64,000 nt of DNA, taken from NCBI GenBank assembly GCA_021805725.1, contig JAJZEH010000110.1, forward strand, positions 124,001 through 188,000, in the 5' to 3' direction. The notes under the pieces were generated by a model. The model was not told where the DNA came from. It ran no database searches and worked only from the letters and a program-made list of their open reading frames with translations. Position 1 is the first letter of the stretch. The number at the start of each line of letters is the position of its first letter. Source of the DNA: Pseudomonadota bacterium (GTDB taxonomy: Bacteria > Pseudomonadota > Gammaproteobacteria > Burkholderiales > Ferrovaceae). Of this stretch, positions 38,952 to 48,341 are shown one piece after another. The translations under genes and the position numbers were made by a program.

Positions 38952-39566
38952 ATGAAAGTTCGCATGAAAAACATTTTAGTTTGGCTGACGCTGCTGGTGC
39001 TGTGGAGTACGGCAACTGCCGAGCCGTTTGTCCTGGGTGGAGCCATCGGCTCACAGACGGACGACGGTTACAACGCACTCGGCCCGGTCGTCGAGCAACC
39101 CATCGAGTTTCCGCATAATACCCATGCGGGACAGATGGGGATCAATTGCATGTACTGCCATACCTATGCACGGCGCAGCGCCGTTTCGGGAATTCCGCGG
39201 TTGGACAAGTGCATGGGATGCCACAAGCTGATCGAGTCGGTCAAGGACAAGCCCAGGATCAAGAAACTGTTCGAGTACTGGGAGAAGAAAGAGCCGATTC
39301 CATGGAAGAAGGTGCATGACCTGCCGGATTTCGTCCGCTTCAACCACGAACGTCATATCCAGCGTTTTTACTTCAGGGAAGACCGGCCGGTGCGTGAGGT
39401 TTGCGGCTACTGCCATGGTGACGTTGCTTCCATGACGACGGCGCGCAGGGTCAAGGCGCTCTCCATGGGCTGGTGCGTGAGTTGCCACCAGAAAGACCAT
39501 CTCGAAAATGTGAGTACCACAAAAACGAGCAACGGGCCGAATGATTGCTGGCAATGCCACAAGTAA
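38952..39566 (+). CDS. actA: Alternative complex III pentahaem cytochrome ActA
   Basis: A 204-residue exported or membrane-anchored multihaem cytochrome with five haem sites: CMYCH (66), CMGCH (87), CGYCH (151), CVSCH (175) and CWQCH (199). An N-terminal hydrophobic segment ends near TATA (residue 22). Five haems plus its place directly before the iron-sulfur and NrfD-like genes identify ActA of the quinol:cytochrome c oxidoreductase called alternative complex III. The open frame continues far upstream, but the ATG at 38952 (or 38964) begins the signal sequence. Confidence 0.93.
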   Translation: MKVRMKNILVWLTLLVLWSTATAEPFVLGGAIGSQTDDGYNALGPVVEQPIEFPHNTHAGQMGINCMYCHTYARRSAVSGIPRLDKCMGCHKLIESVKDKPRIKKLFEYWEKKEPIPWKKVHDLPDFVRFNHERHIQRFYFREDRPVREVCGYCHGDVASMTTARRVKALSMGWCVSCHQKDHLENVSTTKTSNGPNDCWQCHK

Positions 39567-39593
39567 TCCACCGCTGGAAATAAGGGGAAGTGT

Positions 39594-41822
39594 ATGAGCA
39601 GTAGCAATGTCGATCGTCGAGATTTTCTGCGCGTGCTGGGCATCAGCGGCGCGGCAGCGACTCTGGCAGGTTGTGGCAACACCTCCATCGAGTCGGGTGT
39701 CGAGCTGGTGGAGTCCTATGTCCAGCCCGAGGATTTCGTGGTGCCAGGCGTGGGCGTTTATTACGCATCCACCTGTACGCAATGCGGCTCGGGTTGCGGC
39801 ATCATGGGCCGGGTGCGCGAAGGGCGCATTCTCAAGCTGGAAGGCAACCCGCAGTCCCTCATCAGCGGCGGGAAAATCTGTGGTCTGGGGCAGGCCGGCG
39901 TCCAGGTGCACTACAATCCGGACCGCCTGACCACTCCCATGATGCGGGAGGGGGGCGCCCTGAAGCCGGTTTCCTGGGACAAGGCCATGGCCACGCTGAC
40001 GGCGCGCCTTGGACCATCCAGCACGCTGGCGGGTGACCAGATTGCTTTTCTGACGGGCGAGGTGAGCGGGCATCAAAAGGTTTTGCTGGGCCATTTCCTG
40101 GAAAGCTTCAAGTCCACCAACCATGTGGTGTATGACGCACTATCGCCCGCCATTGGCGAGGCCGCCAGCAAGGCGGTTCTGGGCGTGGAGCAGCCCGTGC
40201 TGCAGATTGACAAGGCGCGGCTGATCCTTTCCTTCGGCAATGATTTTCTGGGGACAGGCCCCTCTCCGGTGCATATGGCGGCTCAGTACGCGCGTTTCAG
40301 AAAGGCGCCGCGCGGTACCCTGATCCAGATTGAACCGCGCATGACCCTGACCGGGGCCAATGCGGATCGCTGGTACGCCATCAAGCCGGGGACCGAAGGG
40401 GTCTTTGCCCTGGGGCTGATCCATAGCCTGCTGCAGCATCAGGAATATGCGCACGCGCTGCCGGCTGACATTGCACAAGCCCTGACGCAGTACGACAAGG
40501 ACACCGTCAGCGAGGTGACGGGCGTGCATGCCGACGCCATTCCCCACATTGCCGGCATGTTGTGGGAAAAGACTCCCAGTCTCGTCCTTTCCGGGCCTTC
40601 GGCCGAAGGGCACGTGCAAGGCTTCAATAATGCCGTTGCCATCCTCCTGCTCAACCTGGTCCTGGAAAATCGTGGCAAGACCGTGCAGGGCCAGGCCAGC
40701 CACCCGTTTCCCCAACTGACGCCGAGCCCTGGCAGCACCACGGCACTGGCCAGGCTCAACCAGGCCATGTCGGCCGGGCAATGCCAGGCGTTGTTGGTGA
40801 TGGGCGCCAATCCGGTGTTTACCGCGCCGACCTTCGTGCCGTTTGCCAGCAATCTTGCCAAGGTCCCGTTCAAGGTGGCCATGGTGACCCAACTGGATGA
40901 GACGGCTCGTCAATGCGATCTGGTCCTGCCGCTGCTGTCGCCCATGGAAGATTTTGGCACCCATGTGGCGGGTTATCAGCCTTCAGGGGTTGAGCTCATG
41001 ATCCAGCAACCGTTGATGGAGCGCCTCTATCCCGAAACCCGCGGTTTGGGCGACATCCTCCTCGATCTGCTCAAGCAGCGACAGCCGGAAGCCTATAAGG
41101 CCTTCCCTGATTACTACGCCTACATCAAGACGGCCGTCACCAAGGCCAAACCCGTCTTCAAGTCAAAATCCGGCGATGACGAATTCTGGGAGGATGCGCT
41201 GCGCAATGGCGTGCTGCGCCTGGATGCCCCCCCGGCAGCCCTTGAGGCGCACGCAACGGCCGTCAAGGTGCCCAAGCCGCAACCGCTGGAAACGGACATC
41301 AATTATCCGTTTTTCTTCGTGCCCTCGGTGCGTGCCGATTTGCGCGATGGCCGTCATGCCAACCTGCCCTGGTTGCAGGAGTCGCCTGACCCATTGACCA
41401 CCGTCGTCTGGGATTCGTGGGTGGAAATTCATCCCAGTACGGCAACGCAGATGCAAATTCGCGAAGGGGACATCCTGGAGGTGCAGTCCGCAACCGGATC
41501 GGTGCGCGCCAAGGCCTACCTGTTTCCGGGGATACAACCCGACACGGTGTCCATGCCGCTGGGGCAAGGGCATACGGGCTATGGGCGCTATGCCGATGGC
41601 ATGGGGGTCAACCCCTTCAAGATTTTCGATCCGATGTATGACGAGCGCACGGGGGAGCTGGCCATGTACGCCACGCGCGTCATCATCAAGAAGACGGGCG
41701 AACACGCCAAAATGGTCAAGGATGAAGGTCCCACCAGCCTGCAGCAGGGACGCAAGCTGGTGGCGACCGTAGCCGCCGATCAAGCCGAACTTGCGAAGGA
41801 GATCTCTCGTGTCACTAAGTAA
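39594..41822 (+). CDS. actB1: Alternative complex III subunit ActB1, molybdopterin-oxidoreductase-like
   Basis: A 742-residue periplasmic protein with Tat-like signal DRRDFLRVLG (arginines 8-9). The N-terminal cluster motif CTQCGSGC...C is kept (about residues 61-95), and the remainder has the molybdopterin-oxidoreductase fold. In known alternative complex III this subunit has lost the molybdenum cofactor. In several lineages ActB is one polypeptide including the ferredoxin domain; here that domain is a separate gene overlapping by 14 bases. It probably forms the periplasmic arm with ActB2. Confidence 0.92.
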   Translation: MSSSNVDRRDFLRVLGISGAAATLAGCGNTSIESGVELVESYVQPEDFVVPGVGVYYASTCTQCGSGCGIMGRVREGRILKLEGNPQSLISGGKICGLGQAGVQVHYNPDRLTTPMMREGGALKPVSWDKAMATLTARLGPSSTLAGDQIAFLTGEVSGHQKVLLGHFLESFKSTNHVVYDALSPAIGEAASKAVLGVEQPVLQIDKARLILSFGNDFLGTGPSPVHMAAQYARFRKAPRGTLIQIEPRMTLTGANADRWYAIKPGTEGVFALGLIHSLLQHQEYAHALPADIAQALTQYDKDTVSEVTGVHADAIPHIAGMLWEKTPSLVLSGPSAEGHVQGFNNAVAILLLNLVLENRGKTVQGQASHPFPQLTPSPGSTTALARLNQAMSAGQCQALLVMGANPVFTAPTFVPFASNLAKVPFKVAMVTQLDETARQCDLVLPLLSPMEDFGTHVAGYQPSGVELMIQQPLMERLYPETRGLGDILLDLLKQRQPEAYKAFPDYYAYIKTAVTKAKPVFKSKSGDDEFWEDALRNGVLRLDAPPAALEAHATAVKVPKPQPLETDINYPFFFVPSVRADLRDGRHANLPWLQESPDPLTTVVWDSWVEIHPSTATQMQIREGDILEVQSATGSVRAKAYLFPGIQPDTVSMPLGQGHTGYGRYADGMGVNPFKIFDPMYDERTGELAMYATRVIIKKTGEHAKMVKDEGPTSLQQGRKLVATVAADQAELAKEISRVTK

Positions 41823-42651
41823 TCTGATCAAGAACTGGTCTTCCCTCAGGGTCAAGCGTCCTTACGAGGATCAGTACAAGGACAAGGACTACAAGTGGGC
41901 CATGGTCATCGATCTGGATGCCTGCACGGGTTGCAATGCCTGCACCACGGCCTGCTACGCTGAAAACAACCTGCCGGTGGTGGGGCGCGAGGCCTTTTCC
42001 AAGGGGCAGGCCATGCACTGGTTGCGCATCGAGCGCTACTGGGGCGAGGGGGAGCAGATGGACAAATTCCCCGATCATGGCGCCCAGTTTCTGCCCATGA
42101 TGTGCCAGCAATGCGAATCGGCACCCTGTGAGGTGGTCTGTCCCGTGGGGGCCACGCACCATACCCCTGACGGATTGAACTCGCAGGTCTACAACCGATG
42201 CATCGGCTCACGCTACTGTTCGGCCAACTGTCCCTACAAGGTGCGCTATTTCAACTGGTGGCAGTACCCCGAACGGGCCTGGCCCAACCCGCTGGAACAG
42301 CAGCTCAACCCGGACGTCACCGTGCGCAGCAAGGGCGTGATGGAAAAGTGCACCTTTTGCGTGCAGCGCCTGACCGAGGCCAAGAGCAAGGCGCGGACGG
42401 AAGGCCGGCGGGTGGCGGATGGCGAAGTCACCACCGCCTGCGCACAGGCCTGTCCTACCTCTGCCATCACCTTTGGCAACCTCGCGGATGACAAGTCCGA
42501 AGTCGCCCGCATCTGGGAGCGCCAACAGGTGAAGCTTGCAAGCGACAAGCAGGAAAAAGACGATAATCTGCGCGGTTACCGCATATTCGAAGACCTCAGA
42601 ACCTATCCGTCCGTGGTGTACCTGGAACGGGTACGGAACACTGAAGCCTGA
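41809..42651 (+). CDS. actB2: Alternative complex III iron-sulfur subunit ActB2
   Basis: A 280-residue ferredoxin-type protein. Cysteine groups CTGCNACTTAC, CQQCESAPCEVVC, CIGSRYCSANC and CTFC...CAQAC indicate up to four iron-sulfur clusters, as in the DMSO reductase B subunit family. The GTG at 41809 is preferred: AAGGAG lies 7 bases upstream and the result begins SLSNLIKNW. The gene overlaps actB1 by 14 bases, so translation is coupled. It passes electrons between the membrane NrfD-like subunit and haem subunits. Confidence 0.92.
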   Translation: MSLSNLIKNWSSLRVKRPYEDQYKDKDYKWAMVIDLDACTGCNACTTACYAENNLPVVGREAFSKGQAMHWLRIERYWGEGEQMDKFPDHGAQFLPMMCQQCESAPCEVVCPVGATHHTPDGLNSQVYNRCIGSRYCSANCPYKVRYFNWWQYPERAWPNPLEQQLNPDVTVRSKGVMEKCTFCVQRLTEAKSKARTEGRRVADGEVTTACAQACPTSAITFGNLADDKSEVARIWERQQVKLASDKQEKDDNLRGYRIFEDLRTYPSVVYLERVRNTEA

Positions 42652-42705
42652 TCGCGCCGCAGGCTCGACCATGACATTCTGGATTCTATTATTGGAACCT
42701 CAAGC

Positions 42706-44103
42706 ATGATTCATATGACCGACGAAAGCGATATCGAGATCGAGCGCAGATTTGTGCCCAAGGCGAAGGATATCAACGAGGATATCGCCTGGGCCCAGAT
42801 CAACAAGGATGTGCTGCGCAGCATGGAACGCCCGCGCATGATGTACTGGGTGATATTCCTGGCATCCCTTGCGCTGTTCTCCTTTGGCGTGTACTGCGAA
42901 ATCTACCAATACCAGACCGGGCTGGGCGTAGCCGATCTCGAGAACCCGCAGGTGTGGGGGCTATACATCGCCACCTTCATTTTCTGGATCGGGATGAGCC
43001 ACTCGGGGACCCTGCTGTCCGCCATCCTTCACATCATGCACGCGGATTGGCGCAAGCCCATCTACCGTTTTGCCGAGGCGATGACCACCTTTTCGCTGAT
43101 GACGGCAGGCTTGTTCGTGCTGGTTCACCTGGGGCGGGTGTGGGAGTTCTATTACGTGGTGGCCTATCCCAACGAGCGCTGGGTCTGGCCCAACTTCAAC
43201 TCGCCGCTGGTGTGGGATGCCACGGCCATCGGTACCTACCTGACTTCCTCGATCGTCTTCCTGTATTTCGGGATGATCCCCGACCTTGCCATCTGCCGCG
43301 ATAATGCCAAGGGATTTCGCAAGAAATTCTACTGGTTCCTGTCCCTGGGCTGGCAGGGCACGGACCGTCAATGGGCCAATTTCCGCGTGGCCTACCTGAC
43401 CATTGCCTGTTTTCTCATTCCGCTTGCAGTTTCGGTGCACTCCATCGTGGCCACGGACTTTGCCGTGTCACAGCAACCCGGGTGGCACATCACCTCGTTC
43501 CCGCCGTATTTTGTGGCGGGTGCGCTGTACTCGGGCTGTGCTGCCATCATCACGCTGTTCATCATCCTGCGTTATGTATTCCGCTTCGAGGCGTACATGA
43601 CCATGCCGATCCTGGACAAGACCTGTCGTCTGACCTTTGCCATTGCCATGGTCTGGACCTATCTCAACCTGATCGAATATGCCTCGGTGTGGTACGGCAA
43701 CGACGAATATGCCAAGCAAACCCTGATCTACCGTGCTACCGGAACCTATGCCCCCTACTGGTGGGCCATGAACTTCCTGGGCTCGATCGTTCCCTTTGCC
43801 CTGGCCTTCAAGACGTTGCGCAACCACCTGCCCACCATGATGGTGGTGTCGTTGCTGCTTAATCTTGGCATGTGGCTGGAGCGTTTCATGATCGTCACCC
43901 CCACCTTCGCCCATGGGTATTACCCCTGGACCTGGACTGGCGACTGGTGGCCCAGCTGGGTGCAGTGGGGCATCGTGGCTGGCAGTTTTGGCTGGTTCAG
44001 CATGTTGTTCATGCTGTTCTGCAAGATATTCCCGACAGTCTCCATGTATGAGGTGAAAGAAATGGTGTATCACCGCGTCATGGCACGCAAGGCGAGGGCA
44101 TGA
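42706..44103 (+). CDS. actC: Alternative complex III membrane subunit ActC (NrfD family)
   Basis: A 465-residue integral membrane protein with about ten helices of the NrfD/PsrC family, expected to hold the quinol-binding site. Recognisable stretches are FIFWIGMSHSGTLLSAILH, IVATDFAVSQQPGWHITSFPPYFVAGAL and MTMPILDKTCRL. ActC is usually about 450-490 residues. Start ATG at 42706 or 42715 (both in frame). It overlaps actD by 4 bases. Confidence 0.94.
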   Translation: MIHMTDESDIEIERRFVPKAKDINEDIAWAQINKDVLRSMERPRMMYWVIFLASLALFSFGVYCEIYQYQTGLGVADLENPQVWGLYIATFIFWIGMSHSGTLLSAILHIMHADWRKPIYRFAEAMTTFSLMTAGLFVLVHLGRVWEFYYVVAYPNERWVWPNFNSPLVWDATAIGTYLTSSIVFLYFGMIPDLAICRDNAKGFRKKFYWFLSLGWQGTDRQWANFRVAYLTIACFLIPLAVSVHSIVATDFAVSQQPGWHITSFPPYFVAGALYSGCAAIITLFIILRYVFRFEAYMTMPILDKTCRLTFAIAMVWTYLNLIEYASVWYGNDEYAKQTLIYRATGTYAPYWWAMNFLGSIVPFALAFKTLRNHLPTMMVVSLLLNLGMWLERFMIVTPTFAHGYYPWTWTGDWWPSWVQWGIVAGSFGWFSMLFMLFCKIFPTVSMYEVKEMVYHRVMARKARA

Positions 44104-44630
44104 TGAGCAAAGTACATACCTTGGCGTTATACAACGACTTTGATGAAGCGGCTCGTGCCATCCAGGAACTCAAGGCTTCCCATTTGCCAGGGTTCAGGAT
44201 GGAGGACGTGGCCATCAAGTCGCCCATCGAACACCCGGAACTATCCGAGATGCTGGGAAAACGGCCGGTCTACGTGCAGTTGTACACCATGGCCGGGGCC
44301 ATTCTGGGCAGCACCCTGGGGTTTACCCTGATTGCCTCCGCCCAGGCCAACTTCCTGCTGCAGATTCGCGGCGGAAGGCCGGTGGTTCCCATTCCGCCGG
44401 ACATGGTGTTGACCTATGAACTGTTCATTCTGATCGGGGTGTTGATGACCGTGGTGGGTTGCTTCATTGCCTGGAAACTTCCCGGCGACCGCAGCCCGCT
44501 GTACAACACCAGCATTTCCGAGGACAAGGTCGGGATCCTGGTCAAGGCGGACCCGCTGGTCATCCCCAAGATCAACGAGATTTTTTCGCGCCATCAGCCG
44601 CTGGAAATCATGGGAGAGCAAGCACGATGA
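44100..44630 (+). CDS. actD: Alternative complex III subunit ActD (DUF3341)
   Basis: A 176-residue protein of the DUF3341 family. A soluble N-terminal domain (TLALYNDFDEAARAIQELKAS) is followed by two helices (about residues 62-82 and 102-122) and a cytosolic C-terminal domain (FSEDKVGILVKADPLVIPKINEIF). ActD is a fixed part of alternative complex III with no cofactor. It overlaps both actC and actE. Confidence 0.93.
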   Translation: MMSKVHTLALYNDFDEAARAIQELKASHLPGFRMEDVAIKSPIEHPELSEMLGKRPVYVQLYTMAGAILGSTLGFTLIASAQANFLLQIRGGRPVVPIPPDMVLTYELFILIGVLMTVVGCFIAWKLPGDRSPLYNTSISEDKVGILVKADPLVIPKINEIFSRHQPLEIMGEQAR

Positions 44631-45154
44631 AACCGTTTCGCTGGATTGCCCTGTTGGCGCTGATTCCTTCCCTGGCCATGGCGTGGCCATGGAGCAAGGA
44701 CATGGCCAACCAGATCAGCATCAAACCGCAGGAAGGGCCGGACGCCACGCGTCCCTTTCCCCAACGGTCCGTGCCCATGGACGGGACCAAGACGACACCC
44801 TATGTACATGATCACGACACGGCGATGAAACTGCCCAATCCCAACCCTGCAACGCCGGAATCCATTGCGCGCGGCAAGTCAATGTTCAAGATCTATTGCG
44901 TGCCCTGCCATGGCGACTCGGGAACGGGAGATGGCCTCGTGGGCGCCAAGCTGATCGTCAGGCCCTTTGACCTGACGGCCGATCGCGTGCAGAAGGAAAT
45001 GCCCGAAGGTTACATTTTTGCCCATGTCACCTTTGGCGGTCCGCTCATGCCCTCCTACGGCAATGACATGTATCCCAGCGAGCGCTGGGATCTGGTGAAC
45101 TACGTCCGTCACGGCCTCAAGGCCGAACAGCCCGCTGCAGTCGGCGCCAAGTGA
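44627..45154 (+). CDS. actE: Alternative complex III monohaem cytochrome ActE
   Basis: A 175-residue exported cytochrome c. Signal peptide about residues 1-19 (cut near AMA/WP). One haem site CVPCH near residue 91, axial methionine probably in GPLMPSYG. The size and place between actD and actF identify ActE. The ATG at 44627 overlaps the actD stop (ATGA). ActE faces the periplasm and could hand electrons to HiPIP, cytochrome c4 or the oxidase. Confidence 0.93.
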   Translation: MKPFRWIALLALIPSLAMAWPWSKDMANQISIKPQEGPDATRPFPQRSVPMDGTKTTPYVHDHDTAMKLPNPNPATPESIARGKSMFKIYCVPCHGDSGTGDGLVGAKLIVRPFDLTADRVQKEMPEGYIFAHVTFGGPLMPSYGNDMYPSERWDLVNYVRHGLKAEQPAAVGAK

Positions 45155-45167
45155 TAAGGAGCGAATC

Positions 45168-46172
45168 GTGATCTCGTTTGCAAGCTGGTCGGTTCTGACC
45201 GTGGATTTTCTGGTGGTGCTGCACCTGTCGCTGGCTGGCGTTACGCTGGCGGCGCTGCTGCACCTGGTAAACGCCCAGTGGCGTTTTGACATCCGGCTGC
45301 TGTCCGTGGCTTTCTTCTCGCTGTTCCCACTGGCCTTCCTGTTGCTGCTGGTCCTGTTGTTTGGCGGCAGCATGACGTTTCCGTGGGTGGGGTCCTTTGA
45401 GACCTTGCCCCGCTGGAACAATCTCGGATTTCTTGCGGCGCGTGAAATCCTGGGCTTCCTTGCCGTGGGCGCCCTCTACACGCTCTTCATCAGGTTCCAG
45501 GCCAGGTCCGAGCAGTCCCCCACGGACACGTACCACTTCCGCACCGTGGCCATGCTGATTCCCTTTGCCCATGTGCTGTTTTGCACGATGGTGGCCTGGG
45601 ACTTTGAGATGACCCTGCTGCCGGATTGGGAAAGCTCGATTTACGCCATGTACCATTTTGTCAGTGTATTCGGCATGTACCTGGCGGTACTGGTGCTGAC
45701 CCTGTTTTTCCTGGACAAGGCCGGCGCCTTCATCAATCCGCCCGGAGACTACCTGTACAACTACCTTGCCCAGATGATGCTGGCATTCACGATTCTTTGG
45801 GTCTACACCTTTTTTGCGCAATACCTCATCATCTGGTATGGCAACATGCCCGAGGAGACCGAACGCCTCTGGAGGATGCAGAATGGCGATTATGGCGTGC
45901 TGTTCTGGACGTTCTTCGTGATGAAGTTTGTGCTGCCCTTTGCAACCCTGGTGTTCCCGGTCAGCCGCCATACGCCAAAAATCATCATCGTGGTGGCATG
46001 CTCCATGGCGCTGGGCACATGGATCGAACGGTACACCTGGATTTCCGGCACCTATCCCACACCTCACATGCCGATGACGGGAATGTTCGACATCGGCGTG
46101 ACCGTGCTGGTGTTTGGCGCTGCTGTTGCAATTATGCGATCCAGTTTGCGCCGGAGCCAGATCATCCGGTAA
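45168..46172 (+). CDS. actF: Alternative complex III membrane subunit ActF
   Basis: A 334-residue integral membrane protein with about ten helices, a shortened relative of ActC. Features include DFEMTLLPDWESSIYAMYHFVSVFGMYLAVLV and FAQYLIIWYGNMPEETERLW, seen in ActF. GTG start with AAGGAG a few bases upstream. Usual ActF is about 350-450 residues, so this one is compact. Last gene of the act operon; a long hairpin follows. Confidence 0.9.
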   Translation: MISFASWSVLTVDFLVVLHLSLAGVTLAALLHLVNAQWRFDIRLLSVAFFSLFPLAFLLLLVLLFGGSMTFPWVGSFETLPRWNNLGFLAAREILGFLAVGALYTLFIRFQARSEQSPTDTYHFRTVAMLIPFAHVLFCTMVAWDFEMTLLPDWESSIYAMYHFVSVFGMYLAVLVLTLFFLDKAGAFINPPGDYLYNYLAQMMLAFTILWVYTFFAQYLIIWYGNMPEETERLWRMQNGDYGVLFWTFFVMKFVLPFATLVFPVSRHTPKIIIVVACSMALGTWIERYTWISGTYPTPHMPMTGMFDIGVTVLVFGAAVAIMRSSLRRSQIIR

Positions 46173-46284
46173 TTGTGACGCAAACCCTGTTGAATTGCGG
46201 AATGGATGCTGGTATAAAGGGGAAAATCATGGGGGCAAATAACCCTCAGTCAGAGGGGGGTCCTCTGGAACCAATCTAAAGATG

Positions 46285-46334
46285 CACGGCTGTCCTGCAA
46301 ATTCACCGAGAAGTCGGTGAACGCCGTGGGTTTT
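46285..46334 (+). terminator. Terminator closing the act operon
   Basis: Nested stem: outer CACGGC/GCCGTG (46285-46290, 46323-46328) around an inner TTCACCGA/TCGGTGAA hairpin (46302-46321), followed by GGTTTTTG. It lies 112 bases after actF and separates the act genes from the oxidase unit. Confidence 0.7.
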
Positions 46335-46381
46335 TGTTATTTGTAAATAGGGTAGGGCTTCACCAAATAGGGGGGGGAGGA

Positions 46382-46657
46382 ATGCAGAAAAAATCAATCG
46401 CGACTCGTGGCTTTTGGCTGATGATCGTTGGCGGCATGCTGACGGGCATGGGAAACGGTAGCGTATTCGGCGCAACGCTGATGTGTTTCCTGGGGCGTGG
46501 AAAATTCGCAGATTGGGGCGGCTGGATGGGGTTGGCATACAACCCCGTGACGTTCACCGGTTTCATCGACTGGTGCATGCTCGTGTTCGGCTTTGCCTAC
46601 GTGGGGATTCTTGCCATTGCCTTCAAGCGCCACGATGCTTTGGAAAATGTGGCCTGA
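46382..46657 (+). CDS. Small membrane protein heading the oxidase unit
   Basis: A 91-residue unknown with two helices (about 9-32 and 58-80) and no haem motif. The start at 46382 is set by a strong purine-rich site GGGGGGGAGGA. No family recognised. It is the first gene after the act terminator and precedes a micro-gene and ccoN, so it is probably an oxidase subunit or assembly protein. Confidence 0.75.
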   Translation: MQKKSIATRGFWLMIVGGMLTGMGNGSVFGATLMCFLGRGKFADWGGWMGLAYNPVTFTGFIDWCMLVFGFAYVGILAIAFKRHDALENVA

Positions 46658-46713
46658 TTGCCGGGCAAAGTAGTCGATCACAAATACAATAATCATTAGG
46701 AGCGAAAGTCACC

Positions 46714-46812
46714 ATGCTAAATATGATCGCTGGAGCTTTTGGGATTGCCTTGGCCTTCTCGAGCATGTACCTGTCGTGGTACATCCTTATGCCCAGATCC
46801 AGGAAAAAATAA
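46714..46812 (+). CDS. Micro-gene: 32-residue single-helix protein upstream of ccoN
   Basis: ATG with AGGAG 11 bases upstream encodes MLNMIAGAFGIALAF plus a helix continuing to a basic tail RSRKK. One membrane helix of about 22 residues with the charged end in the cytoplasm. The size and type match accessory subunits such as CcoQ or CcoH-like peptides of haem-copper oxidases, but no sequence family is recognised. Confidence 0.65.
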   Translation: MLNMIAGAFGIALAFSSMYLSWYILMPRSRKK

Positions 46813-46908
46813 CCTGGCTTTGTGCTCCAAACAGATGTGCAGGCTAAATAATTTCAAAATTTGTCTTAAAAATAGTTTGTTTCTAGAGCGAGTTGAGGGG
46901 GGTCCAAA

Positions 46909-48315
46909 ATGCTCAAATATTTGATGGCCAGAAATGAGGACATCCCGCCAGGATCATCGGCGGTGTACTGGGGGTTTTCAGCAATCGTCTGGTTTGTCAT
47001 CGGTACCGGGCTGGGTGCGTTCAACGCAGCCAAGCTTGCGTTTCCCGACTTCGTAACCGGTCTGGAGTTCCTGTCATTTGGCCACATGCGCCAGGTGCAC
47101 GTGATGGCCGTGATCTTCGGCTGGATTTCCATGGCTTTCGGCATGGCCATGATGTACATCACACCCGCCCTGGGAAACACAAAGCTCTGGTCTGAAAAGC
47201 TGGGGCTCTGGAACGCCTTCCTGTGGAACGTGGGCCTGTCGCTGGGTCTGACCGTGCTGTGGTGGGGCATGAACTCCGGCCGCGAGTATTCCGATTTTCC
47301 CTGGTTCATCGACCTCTACATCCTGTGCTTCATGTGCATCCCGCTGGGCATCAACGTCTGGATGACCATCATTCACCGCAAAACCCAGGGGATCTACACC
47401 ACCAACTGGTTCTTTGCTGCCGGCACCTTCATGATCTCCATCGTGCTGATCGTGGGTAACCTGCCGGAATATTTCCACCTGACGGGACTGACTGAAGCCT
47501 ACCTGACCTGGTGGAATGCCCATAACATTCTGGGCTTGTGGATTACGCCCGTGGCTGCCGCCATTGCGTACTACACCATCCCCAAAGTCACCGGCAACCC
47601 GCTGTATTCCCACCGGATTGGCCACCTGCACTTCTGGTCCGTGGTGGTGTTCTACTCCACTCCTGCCGCACACCACCTGATGTCGGCACCCCTGCCGGAA
47701 TGGCTCAAGTCCTTCGCTTCGGTGGAAGGCGTGTTGATCCTGGTGCCAGCCATTGCCTTCGTGTCCAACATCCTGATGACCATGCAGGGCAAGTGGAACA
47801 TGTTCGTGGAAAATCTGGAGATCCGCTTCACGGTGACGGGCTGCTTGATGGCCATTCCCCTGAACATGCAGGGTGGCTTCCAGCAAACCCGCGCCATCAA
47901 CTGGTACATTCACGGTACCGGCTGGATTGTGGCGCATGCCCACCTGGCACTGCTGGGGTTCTCCACATTCCTGGAAGTCGCCGCAGTCTACCTGGGGATG
48001 CAGACCATCATGAAGCGCAAGCTCTGGTCCCTGACGCTGGGCAACATCCACTTCTGGTTCCTGCTGATCGGCTTTACCACCTACTGGGTTTCCATGACCA
48101 TTGCAGGCCTGATTCAAGGTGCCGGCAAGATCTACGAAGTGCCCTACATCGATGTGGTGATTGCTGAACACCCCTACATGATTGCCCGTTGGTTGGGTGG
48201 TTCCCTGGTATTCACTGGTAACTGCTTCTGGCTGTTCAACATGTGGATGACTGCGCGTGCCGGAACGGTGATTCCGCAAGGTCGCATGCCCCATGAATTG
48301 GCCTACGAACGCTAA
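46909..48315 (+). CDS. ccoN: Divergent cbb3-like cytochrome c oxidase subunit I (CcoN-like)
   Basis: A 468-residue protein with about twelve helices. Ligands line up with cbb3 oxidases: H64 (low-spin haem, GHMRQVH), H205 (CuB, WNAHN), H255-H256 (CuB pair), H343 and H345 (AHAH, high- and low-spin haems). Tyr249 is six residues before the HH pair, the place of the cross-linked tyrosine of cbb3 enzymes, which argues for O2 rather than NO reduction. Surrounding sequence is well diverged from classic CcoN. It heads a pair with the CcoO-like gene 26 bases downstream. Confidence 0.88.
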   Translation: MLKYLMARNEDIPPGSSAVYWGFSAIVWFVIGTGLGAFNAAKLAFPDFVTGLEFLSFGHMRQVHVMAVIFGWISMAFGMAMMYITPALGNTKLWSEKLGLWNAFLWNVGLSLGLTVLWWGMNSGREYSDFPWFIDLYILCFMCIPLGINVWMTIIHRKTQGIYTTNWFFAAGTFMISIVLIVGNLPEYFHLTGLTEAYLTWWNAHNILGLWITPVAAAIAYYTIPKVTGNPLYSHRIGHLHFWSVVVFYSTPAAHHLMSAPLPEWLKSFASVEGVLILVPAIAFVSNILMTMQGKWNMFVENLEIRFTVTGCLMAIPLNMQGGFQQTRAINWYIHGTGWIVAHAHLALLGFSTFLEVAAVYLGMQTIMKRKLWSLTLGNIHFWFLLIGFTTYWVSMTIAGLIQGAGKIYEVPYIDVVIAEHPYMIARWLGGSLVFTGNCFWLFNMWMTARAGTVIPQGRMPHELAYER

Positions 48316-48341
48316 GCCGACGGAATAATCAGGAGACCAGC

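Noticed and set aside
46230..46280. 16-codon frame between actF and the oxidase unit
   Set aside because: No membrane helix, no clear conservation signal and a position within the leader to a terminator; too weak to call.
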